DNA from: Candidatus Saccharimonadota bacterium
Lineage (GTDB): Bacteria; Patescibacteriota; Saccharimonadia; Saccharimonadales; Saccharimonadaceae
Direction: 5' to 3'
Assembly: GCA_900556355.1 (NCBI GenBank)
Contig: UNSP01000020.1
Location: 1-5,834, forward strand
Length of the DNA: 5,834 nucleotides
The position numbers were made by a program, and so were the translations under genes. The notes beneath the pieces were generated by a model that had not been told where the DNA came from, did not search any database, and saw nothing but the letters and a program-made list of their open reading frames with translations. This document shows positions 1 through 4,849 of the stretch, one piece after another; within the stretch, counting starts at the first letter, position 1, and each line of letters begins with the position of its first letter.

Positions 1-555
1 GATGAATCATACAAATGGGATATATTGCCGCGCCTTAATAAAGAGCTGGCGGTGTACGACTCGGTTAATGGTGACTCGATTGCAGAGATCGCGCATATTG
101 TAACACACCATATAAATACTAGCAATTTTGCTAACTGGCGTGATATTGAAGACCTAAAAGCTCTTCTATTACGCAAAAATGCCCATTCGGTCCTGAGTGA
201 ATTATGGATTGCAAAACCTGAAACGGCTGCGGAATGCATTCAGACGGCTAGTCAACTTGCACAATTGTTTATGTCAGACAGAAGCTTTGCTCCGTCTACC
301 TGGGCATACCTGCTGGCAGCATTCGATTGTAATTCGTTTGCGCTGTATCGTGAAGTGATTATGAAACAAGTTGCTGAGATATGTGGTGTTGATAGCCCTA
401 CTGCTGCATCTCAGGGAGAAAAATACACATTACTCAACGACGCCGCATTGTATCTGGGTGAGCTAATGCGAGGTGATATCAACGACGTGCCGTATATGCA
501 GGCACTGAATGGGCAGGATTTTTTGTGGGTTACGCTAGAATATTCTGATTCTTAA
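1..555 (+). CDS. Hypothetical protein, 3' part only (possibly restriction-associated)
   Basis: Frame 1 is open from the first base, so this is the C-terminal ~184 residues of a protein that begins outside the window. A TTG at 25 is possible but has no Shine-Dalgarno sequence before it, and the frame runs on upstream of it. The stop is TAA at 553-555. The visible part is a soluble, mostly helical sequence without membrane segments. Near the end are a segment FALYREV, a GEKY and a final LNGQDFLWVT. This pattern reminds me of the helical domain seen at the N-terminus of some McrB-like and other restriction-associated proteins, where an aromatic DxQxFLW motif closes the domain. That is memory-based resemblance only, and here the motif sits at the C-terminus. 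No catalytic motif is visible. It converges on the next gene, with a 4-base overlap of the stop regions. The reading frame is probably real; the function is unknown. Confidence 0.65.
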   Translation, partial: DESYKWDILPRLNKELAVYDSVNGDSIAEIAHIVTHHINTSNFANWRDIEDLKALLLRKNAHSVLSELWIAKPETAAECIQTASQLAQLFMSDRSFAPSTWAYLLAAFDCNSFALYREVIMKQVAEICGVDSPTAASQGEKYTLLNDAALYLGELMRGDINDVPYMQALNGQDFLWVTLEYSDS

Positions 556-743
556 AAGTCTGTTCCTTCATTTTCTGGAATGCCACGCGCAATGTTGTAC
601 TCTCTAATTTCTTGGCGGCGCTTCTCCTTATACTCCTCAAAAGAATACCTCTTAATGACTGAGCTCGAATCGTCATATTCGACGTATTGCACGCCGCCAG
701 CTGTCATTTTATCCATATCTCTTAGTCTCCAATAGGGCCTCAT
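552..743 (-). CDS. Small hypothetical protein (63 aa)
   Basis: A 63-residue frame starts at ATG (743-741), preceded by AGGGAG about 8 bases upstream, which is a good ribosome binding site and the main reason to accept the gene. The stop TAA (554-552) overlaps the stop of the converging gene. The protein is highly charged and soluble: an aromatic/basic start (MRPYWRLRDMDK), a middle with VQYVEYDD, and a Lys/Arg/Glu-rich predicted helix around residues 34-53 (EEYKEKRRQEIREYN), then an acidic tail. No signal peptide, membrane segment or known motif is recognisable. It does not resemble a toxin or antitoxin family that I know. No separate promoter is obvious, and a terminator upstream (802-824) separates it from the metallopeptidase gene. 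Function unknown. Confidence 0.5.
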   Translation of the reverse strand: MRPYWRLRDMDKMTAGGVQYVEYDDSSSVIKRYSFEEYKEKRRQEIREYNIARGIPENEGTDF

Positions 744-801
744 CTTTGCTGCTCCCTGTATGCGTTTTATTTCGTCGCCATAGGTTTTAATGAGCGATCA
801 C

Positions 802-824
802 AAAAAGCGTAGTTTAAAACTACG
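802..824 (-). terminator. Rho-independent terminator of the metallopeptidase gene
   Basis: Read on the minus strand, CGTAGTTT and AAACTACG form a near-perfect 8-bp palindromic stem (808-815 with 817-824; realistically 7 bp with a 3-base loop), followed by C and five T (806-802). It lies about 45 bases after the metallopeptidase stop codon. The stem is AT-rich, so it is a modest terminator alone, but it directly follows another, stronger hairpin (829-860). Confidence 0.65.
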
Positions 825-828
825 TCTC

Positions 829-860
829 GTCCCCGTTGTTACGCATATCGCGACGGGGAC
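829..860 (-). repeat. Inverted repeat / hairpin in the 3' UTR of the metallopeptidase gene
   Basis: GTCCCCGT (829-836) and ACGGGGAC (853-860) are perfect 8-bp arms. Inside, CGC (minus strand 852-850) can pair with GCG (844-842), continuing the stem to about 11 bp with a 5-base bulge (837-841) on one side and a 5-base loop. It starts 8 bases beyond the TAA of the metallopeptidase gene and sits just before the T-tailed hairpin at 802-824. It may protect the 3' end of the mRNA or strengthen termination. It has no T-run of its own. Only one copy is seen in the window. Confidence 0.6.
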
Positions 861-868
861 TCTTCAAT

Positions 869-1534
869 TTATAGGATAAAATCCTTGTAACTTGCCAAAG
901 TCGCCTGTGCGATAGTCTGACTAGTTTGATGTAGGTATTGCTTCACAAAGTAATACCCAAGTTTATACCCCGCCCAGCGCGGTAAAACATCATCGCCGGT
1001 GAAAAATATTTTGGTATAATCGTAAACCTTGTCTTCAAAATTGTCTTGTAGTGCGGCAATTATCTTATCAATTTCAGCTTGAGAAGTTTTCTGCATTTCT
1101 CTCAAGAAAAGTTGTTGGTTTCGCCGTCCGAGTTTAATCATCGCTTCCTCTTCTAGCGCGACCGCCAAGCCCTCCAAAATCATCCCATCAAACATAGTTT
1201 CGGCATATTCAGGCAATTTTTCCCAACGCAGCGAATGCGACATTTCGTGGCAAATCGTTTCGAAAATAAAATCCTCGTTAACCCCGTGCTGGCTTTTATC
1301 AACAGAAATCATAATCAAGCGCGAATGAAGCGTTTTGCCAGCGATTCCATCCTCGGCGATAGTTGGCAGCATAAACGAAGGTGTAGTGACAATTACATCA
1401 ACTTCGTAATCAAACTGCGCGAACTCGCTCAAAACAAAAGTCTCGGCTTGTTGCGCCGTATTTTTGAATATGGCAATTTCGGCATCGGTGAAAGTTTGGT
1501 TGGCGTTAGCGATGTGTAGGTGGAGTTTGCTCAT
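869..1534 (-). CDS. Putative zinc metallopeptidase (DUF2268-like, HExxH)
   Basis: The predicted 221-residue protein carries HEMSH at residues 96-100, the HExxH zinc site with its catalytic Glu, and EGLA at 121-124, whose Glu is the expected third zinc ligand about 20 residues further on. Near the C-terminus (186-196) is RWAGYKLGYYF; an R-x-A-Y-x-x-G-type motif in this place is typical of the DUF2268 putative Zn-dependent peptidases. Substrate unknown. The start MSK at 1534 gives a cytoplasmic protein with no signal peptide. There is no Shine-Dalgarno sequence, but TATAAT lies six bases upstream, suggesting a leaderless mRNA. An in-frame TTG at 1597 would add 21 residues that look like a hydrophobic membrane anchor (IVILMLL), but it has no ribosome site and would contain the promoter. 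The gene is monocistronic: 3' hairpins and a terminator follow at 860-802. Confidence 0.85.
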   Translation of the reverse strand: MSKLHLHIANANQTFTDAEIAIFKNTAQQAETFVLSEFAQFDYEVDVIVTTPSFMLPTIAEDGIAGKTLHSRLIMISVDKSQHGVNEDFIFETICHEMSHSLRWEKLPEYAETMFDGMILEGLAVALEEEAMIKLGRRNQQLFLREMQKTSQAEIDKIIAALQDNFEDKVYDYTKIFFTGDDVLPRWAGYKLGYYFVKQYLHQTSQTIAQATLASYKDFIL

Positions 1535-1540
1535 GGTTTT

Positions 1541-1569
1541 ATTATATTGCAATAACATAAGTATTACTA
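1541..1569 (-). promoter_or_regulatory. Promoter of the metallopeptidase gene, probably leaderless
   Basis: A consensus -10 box TATAAT occupies 1546-1541 on the minus strand. Only six bases (AAAACC) separate it from the ATG at 1534, so a normal start distance puts transcription initiation on the A of the start codon. Seventeen bases upstream is TAGTAA (1569-1564), a weak 3/6 match to the -35 box. No ribosome binding site is present. Confidence 0.6.
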
Positions 1570-1628
1570 TAAGGGCAACGCTATTTATTAAGAGCAATAT
1601 TTAAATGGAAATCACTAAAATCTCAGCA

Positions 1629-1682
1629 GCGACCTTCGGCGGGTCGGGGTGCGAGCAACCAGCCGAGCAGGGCTTTGCCCTG
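1629..1682. other. GC-rich hairpin-forming intergenic segment
   Basis: This is a sharply GC-rich patch inside an otherwise AT-rich gene-free stretch. On the plus strand CGACC (1630-1634) pairs with GGTCG (1642-1646) around a 7-base loop containing TTCGG, and CAGGGC (1668-1673) pairs perfectly with GCCCTG (1677-1682) around TTT. A weaker GGT/ACC pairing (1648-1660) lies between. No plausible reading frame covers it. It could be part of a small structured RNA, an intergenic repeat, or the end sequence of an inserted element. I do not recognise it as a known RNA family. Bases 1598-1628 and 1683-1715 around it show nothing clear. Confidence 0.4.
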
Positions 1683-1715
1683 ATTTATCTTTCAATGCTG
1701 TGCTATAGTCTGGAA

Positions 1716-1743
1716 ATAGGTTCGAATCCTGTCGTCCCAGCCA
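1716..1743 (+). tRNA. Orphan 3' end of a tRNA gene (candidate att site)
   Basis: The segment reads as T-stem ATAGG, the T-loop TTCGAAT, T-stem CCTGT (one T-G wobble), acceptor 3' strand CGTCCCA, discriminator G (1740) and encoded CCA (1741-1743). The matching 5' acceptor strand (TGGGACG or a wobble version) with a D-arm and a proper anticodon arm is not present upstream, so this is not a complete tRNA gene. A G discriminator occurs in several tRNAs (Gln, Asn, Asp, Ser, Glu), so the identity is open. A tRNA-type terminator follows at 1764. Integrases commonly recombine within the T-arm/3' end of tRNA genes and leave such a fragment at the far end of the inserted element. A decayed tRNA gene is the alternative. 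Confidence 0.65.
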
Positions 1744-1763
1744 AAATTTGACAGTTATAAATT

Positions 1764-1790
1764 ATCGCTCTTTTGGGCGATTTTTTGTTT
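1764..1790 (+). terminator. Rho-independent terminator behind the tRNA 3' end
   Basis: ATCGCTC (1764-1770) pairs with GGGCGAT (1775-1781), seven pairs with one T-G wobble, around a TTTT loop, followed by a T-run (1781-1786) and more T after a single G. It starts 20 bases after the tRNA CCA and was probably the original terminator of that tRNA gene. Confidence 0.8.
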
Positions 1791-1831
1791 TTATATTAAA
1801 TTTCAGAAACGGAATAAGATGCTATTAAAAT

Positions 1832-1860
1832 AAAAAAGCTCCCACTCGCCAGTGAGAGCT
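1832..1860 (-). terminator. Rho-independent terminator of the regulator/kinase/Gre-like operon
   Basis: On the minus strand AGCTCTCACT (1860-1851) and AGTGGGAGCT (1847-1838) form a 10-bp stem with one wobble around a 3-4 base loop, followed by six T (1837-1832). It lies 25 bases after the stop codon of the GreA-like gene and faces the plus-strand terminator at 1764-1790. Confidence 0.9.
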
Positions 1861-1885
1861 AAACTGTCGTGGTGGACAATCGAGA

Positions 1886-2344
1886 TTAGCTAATGTTGAT
1901 AACCTGTAGCTGCTTGGTCGCCAAGCCATTTTTCCAGGAAACAGTTTCGGACTTTTTGTGGTTCAGTAGACTTTTTCCCAGCGGGCTATCCACGGAAATT
2001 CGCCCGTCCAGAGGGTTTGCTTCCAGGCTATGAACCAGCGTATAGCGGAAAATTTTTCCTTGCTGATCCACCAAATCCACGACTGAGCCGATAGCAATTT
2101 TCAATCGATCGCGCTTCCTTGGCAGCGGCTTAGCGTGACGCAAAATATCCTTCTTCATAAAGATTTTTGATTGGATATTTTCCAGTTGCGTAATTACATC
2201 GTTGCGGCGTAATTTGTCATCACGCGATTTGGCGCGCCCAATTTCCTTCAATTCCAACGTAAGCGCTTTCTCTGAAATCTCTAGCCCAGAAATTTCTTTC
2301 TGAAGCTCCTTAAATCCTTTTTTACTTAAAAATGTTGTACTCAT
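1886..2344 (-). CDS. GreA/GreB-family transcription elongation factor-like protein
   Basis: The 152-residue protein has the two-part layout and usual length of Gre factors: a charged N-terminal coiled coil (about residues 5-72) and a C-terminal FKBP-like domain (about 84-152) that binds RNA polymerase, with GSVVDLVD at 86-93 and the family hallmark SPLGKSLL at 120-127. True GreA rescues backtracked polymerase by inserting acidic residues at the coiled-coil tip (Asp41 and Glu44 in E. coli GreA, within GDLKENAEY). Here the tip reads GRAKSRDDKLRRND (36-49), strongly basic, with only a DD pair. By my hand alignment Asp41 becomes Ser and Glu44 becomes Asp, so transcript-cleavage activity is doubtful and it may be a competitor or modified regulator. 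ATG at 2344 has AGGGGA just upstream; a TTG at 2374 is less likely. It follows the kinase gene after 76 bases and ends at a strong terminator. Confidence 0.85.
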   Translation of the reverse strand: MSTTFLSKKGFKELQKEISGLEISEKALTLELKEIGRAKSRDDKLRRNDVITQLENIQSKIFMKKDILRHAKPLPRKRDRLKIAIGSVVDLVDQQGKIFRYTLVHSLEANPLDGRISVDSPLGKSLLNHKKSETVSWKNGLATKQLQVINIS

Positions 2345-2420
2345 ACTTCCCCTTTCGGATCTGCAATTTGCCAATCAACAGTCCTATTACAACATCTAAT
2401 TCTGAAAAATAGCTGAAAAT

Positions 2421-3371
2421 TTACAGAATCGGCAAGGAAATTGTGAAAATGGTTGAGTTTTTCGATGTGTTAACAGAAATTTGTCCGCCTAGCGCTTTTG
2501 TCAATTGCTCCGCTAATGGCAATCCTAATCCATAGCCTTTCGTCTGTTGGGTGCCGCGGAAAAATCGCTCAAAAACGTGTGGTAAGGTTTGTTGTGAAAT
2601 CGTTCCGTCGTTGATGAAGTTGACAGTGATGTTTTGTTTCGATGGGGTAATGCAAATTTTTACCACAGAATTTTTCGGGCTATGTTTCAATGAATTGTCG
2701 AGCAAAATCGCGCACAATTCTCGCGTCGCGGTGTGATGAAGCGGAATATTTATGTGTTCTGGGCAATTCATTTTAACTCGCGCTTCAGCTTTCCGTTCGC
2801 GGATGAGTTCTGATATCAATTCCGTTAAGTTAAAACTTTTATCTTCCAGTGCTAACTTATTTTCTGTCCGCGACAGTTCCAGAAGCATCGCCGTGAGCTC
2901 CGTCAACTTATTTATTTCCTCTAAATTGCTTTCCAGAGTTTCTGTAAGTTCCGCCTTCTCTGCCTTTCTATTTTTCAATGCAAATTCAGTTTCTGCTTTC
3001 ATGATTGCCAAAGGAGTTCGGAGCTGATGGCTGGCATTGGCGACGAATCGCGATTGAGCTTTGTGGGCGGTTTCTATCGGTCGCAAAGTGATTTTCGCCA
3101 ATAAATATGAACACCAACCGCCAGCGAGCAGAACGATAAGATTTATATAGCCCAAACTAATCAAAAGATTTCGAGTTGAATTATCTATTCTCTCCGACAA
3201 ATTAATTGCAGGAAAATCACCCTTCCTTTGAACGATAATTTTATGAATTTGCGCATCAACTTCCGAGCGCGCCACCTGAAAAATAATGCTACTAAACAGC
3301 AAACTGACGATCATCAAAATCATCAAATACCAGCCCGCCAACTTAATTGTTGCTGAAGTAAAAATTTTCAT
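2421..3371 (-). CDS. Two-component sensor histidine kinase
   Basis: The 316-residue membrane kinase has a transmembrane segment at about residues 12-33, a short external loop (34-68) and a second transmembrane segment at about 69-93, then a HAMP-like stretch with TLRPIE (95-100). The H-box SHQLRTP (114-120) supplies the phosphorylated His115. The ATP-binding domain follows: N-box with LLDNSLKHS (Asn226), G1 box NDG (254-256), F-box FERFFRG (267-273) and G2 box GYGLGL (279-284). All core motifs are intact. The external loop is too small to be a classical ligand-binding domain, so the signal may be sensed in the membrane. Its ATG overlaps the TGA of the response regulator gene (ATGA), implying translational coupling and a cognate pair. 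The divergent exporter is the likely target pathway. Confidence 0.95.
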   Translation of the reverse strand: MKIFTSATIKLAGWYLMILMIVSLLFSSIIFQVARSEVDAQIHKIIVQRKGDFPAINLSERIDNSTRNLLISLGYINLIVLLAGGWCSYLLAKITLRPIETAHKAQSRFVANASHQLRTPLAIMKAETEFALKNRKAEKAELTETLESNLEEINKLTELTAMLLELSRTENKLALEDKSFNLTELISELIRERKAEARVKMNCPEHINIPLHHTATRELCAILLDNSLKHSPKNSVVKICITPSKQNITVNFINDGTISQQTLPHVFERFFRGTQQTKGYGLGLPLAEQLTKALGGQISVNTSKNSTIFTISLPIL

Positions 3372-4036
3372 GATTCAATCCTATAACCGAAGCCGCGCAC
3401 GGTTTTTATCAATTGTTTTTTGAACGGTTTGTCGATTTTTTGGCGCAGATTTTTTATGTACGCCTCGACATTATTCGGCAAAATATCAGCGTCAAAATCC
3501 CAAACGTGATCAATCAGCGTTTCTTTACTGAGAATCTGATTCGGATGCTGCATCAAATATTCCAGCAGCGCATATTCTTTGCTCGTGAGGTCGATATTCT
3601 TTCCAGCTCGCGTTACGGTTTGCTGCTGCTTGTCAATTTTCAAATCGTCAATTTGCAGAATGTCTGGCTGGCTAATCGGTGGACGACGAAGCAAAGCTCG
3701 CACGCGCGCCAACAATTCATCAATTGCAAAAGGCTTAGTCAAATAATCATCGGCTCCCACGTCCAGCCCGAGCGTTTTATCTTCGGTCGTACTCAGTGCC
3801 GTCAGAAACAGAATTGGCATATTTTTCCCGTTTTCGCGCAATTTTTTAACAATCTCCGTGCCTTCTAATCCCGGCAACATTCGATCAACAATCAACAAAT
3901 CATACGGCTGACTATCCGCCAAATTAAAGCCCTCTTCCCCGTCATACGCCGCATCAACTGCGTATTTTTCGCGCTTCAAAGATTCGGTTATAACCCTCGC
4001 AATTTTTCGTTCGTCCTCAATGACTAGCAGTCGCAT
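3368..4036 (-). CDS. OmpR/PhoB-family response regulator
   Basis: The 222-residue protein consists of a receiver domain (about 1-118) and a winged-helix DNA-binding domain (about 125-222). The receiver shows the acidic pair Glu7/Asp8, phosphoacceptor Asp51 in LLIVDRMLPG, Thr79 and Lys101 in TKPF. The effector domain has LTSKEYALLEYLM (150-162), LIDHVWD (174-180), NNVEAYIKNLRQKI (188-201) and the wing ending VRGFGYRI (213-220), all typical of the OmpR family. It is first in the minus-strand operon and overlaps the kinase gene by 4 bases. No ribosome binding site precedes ATG 4036; TATAAT ends six bases before it, so the mRNA is probably leaderless. It likely regulates itself and the divergent ABC genes through the 63-bp spacer, which is an inference from position. 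Confidence 0.96.
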   Translation of the reverse strand: MRLLVIEDERKIARVITESLKREKYAVDAAYDGEEGFNLADSQPYDLLIVDRMLPGLEGTEIVKKLRENGKNMPILFLTALSTTEDKTLGLDVGADDYLTKPFAIDELLARVRALLRRPPISQPDILQIDDLKIDKQQQTVTRAGKNIDLTSKEYALLEYLMQHPNQILSKETLIDHVWDFDADILPNNVEAYIKNLRQKIDKPFKKQLIKTVRGFGYRIES

Positions 4037-4042
4037 ATTTAT

Positions 4043-4048
4043 ATTATA
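4043..4048 (-). promoter_or_regulatory. -10 box of the regulator/kinase operon, leaderless start
   Basis: TATAAT on the minus strand (4048-4043) is followed by six bases (ATAAAT) and then ATG, the same geometry as at the metallopeptidase gene. No recognisable -35 box occurs at 16-18 bases upstream; that position falls on the -10 region of the opposing promoter. An activator may therefore be needed. Confidence 0.6.
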
Positions 4049-4067
4049 TCTTTTTTCCTGCGCTAAG

Positions 4068-4076
4068 TGTTATAAT
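4068..4076 (+). promoter_or_regulatory. Extended -10 promoter of the ABC exporter operon
   Basis: TGT directly before TATAAT gives a perfect extended -10 element (TGn plus consensus box). The expected transcription start is near 4083, giving a short leader of about 16 bases that holds the ribosome binding site AAAGGAGG (4089-4096). The -35 region (around 4048-4053) is poor, which an extended -10 can compensate. Confidence 0.6.
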
Positions 4077-4099
4077 TTTATTTAAAGAAAAGGAGGCGT

Positions 4100-4849
4100 A
4101 TGCCAGATAATAAAAAAATGGTTGAAATTCGTCATTTTAAGATGAGTTTCGGTGATAAAACTGTTATTAAAGACCTGAGTTTCGATGTTTTTCGCGGCGA
4201 AGTTTTTGGTTTTTTGGGAAGTAATGGCTCGGGAAAAACTACGACGTTGCGCGCACTGCTTGGACTATACCAGCCGACCGCGGGCGATTTATTGATAAAC
4301 GGCAAGCCATATTCGGTGGAGAGCCAGATTCGCCTCGGATATCTTCCTGAGGAGCGTGGTTTGTATAAAAAAGAAAAAGTCTTAGACGTGATGCTTTACT
4401 TTGGTCAATTGAAAGGTTTGAGTCGCAAAGAAGCTAAGGATTTTTCTCTGAAGTTTTTGGGGCGCGTCAATTTGAGCGACAAGGCTAATACGCAACTTGA
4501 TAAATTATCTGGCGGACAGCAGCAGAAAATTCAGCTTGGCGTAACAATTATGGGCGACCCAGAACTACTGATTATGGACGAGCCAGCCAAAGGTTTTGAT
4601 CCGGTGAATCGCCGTTTGTTGATGAACATAATTGAGGAGCAGCGAAAAGCTGGCGCGACAATTATTTATGTTACGCACCAGATGGAGGAAGTTGAAAGGT
4701 TGTGCGATCGCTTGATTTTATTGAAGGACGGTCAAGCGGCGGCATATGGGACGTTAGAAGAAGTGAAAAAACAATTTGGCGGCGCGTCAATGGACGACAT
4801 TTTTGTCCAAGTTTACGGCGGCGAAGCGAAGGAGTTGAGTGATGAGTAA
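4100..4849 (+). CDS. ABC transporter ATP-binding protein (NatA/YhaQ-like)
   Basis: The 249-residue ATPase has every nucleotide-binding motif: Walker A GSNGSGKT (40-47), signature LSGGQQQK (136-143), Walker B LLIMDE (156-161) with catalytic Glu161, D-loop GFDP (165-168) and switch His193. At the usual Q-loop place it has LGYLPEERGLY (79-89), a variant found in the NatA/YhaQ group of export ATPases rather than the usual Gln. It is cytoplasmic and would power the ABC-2 permease encoded next. The start ATG follows AGGAGG (4091-4096) with only 3 bases between, which is short but the pairing is strong; ATG 4118 (Met7) has no such site. The permease start overlaps the end of this gene by 8 bases. 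NatAB of Bacillus exports sodium, but relatives handle peptides or other compounds, so the substrate is open. Confidence 0.95.
   Translation: MPDNKKMVEIRHFKMSFGDKTVIKDLSFDVFRGEVFGFLGSNGSGKTTTLRALLGLYQPTAGDLLINGKPYSVESQIRLGYLPEERGLYKKEKVLDVMLYFGQLKGLSRKEAKDFSLKFLGRVNLSDKANTQLDKLSGGQQQKIQLGVTIMGDPELLIMDEPAKGFDPVNRRLLMNIIEEQRKAGATIIYVTHQMEEVERLCDRLILLKDGQAAAYGTLEEVKKQFGGASMDDIFVQVYGGEAKELSDE

Noticed and set aside
1..743. Toxin-antitoxin pair formed by the first two genes
   Set aside because: They converge instead of being co-transcribed and neither resembles a known toxin or antitoxin.
802..860. CRISPR-like repeats
   Set aside because: The two palindromes differ in sequence and there is no repeat-spacer periodicity; a terminator explains them better.
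1235..1519. 94-codon plus-strand frame opposite the metallopeptidase
   Set aside because: The minus strand carries the HExxH protein; this frame has no ribosome site and no motif.
1600..1718. Group I intron interrupting a tRNA (CTATAGTCTGG resembles a core element)
   Set aside because: The other core elements and a 5' tRNA half are missing, and the space upstream is occupied by the metallopeptidase gene.
1645..1743. A complete tRNA gene using CGGGGTG (1645-1651) as the 5' acceptor strand
   Set aside because: It pairs with the 3' strand only through a mismatch and two wobbles, no D-arm or 7-base anticodon loop with T33 can be built between, and at 99 bases it is too long for a normal tRNA.
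1600..1743. tmRNA 3' region (the GGA just before the T-stem is suggestive)
   Set aside because: The discriminator is G and the acceptor is not alanine-like, there is no tag reading frame ending in Ala-Ala, and no matching 5' end is in the window.
2345..2374. Longer start (TTG at 2374) for the GreA-like protein
   Set aside because: ATG 2344 has a strong ribosome site and begins exactly where Gre factors begin; the TTG extension would include that site.
2386..2414. Internal promoter for the GreA-like gene (TGTAAT at 2391-2386 on the minus strand)
   Set aside because: The -10 match is fair but no acceptable -35 sequence lies at 16-18 bases, so it is too weak to list.
3413..3868. 151-codon plus-strand frame opposite the response regulator
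   Set aside because: The opposite strand encodes a full OmpR-type regulator with all key residues; the plus-strand frame has no recognisable features.
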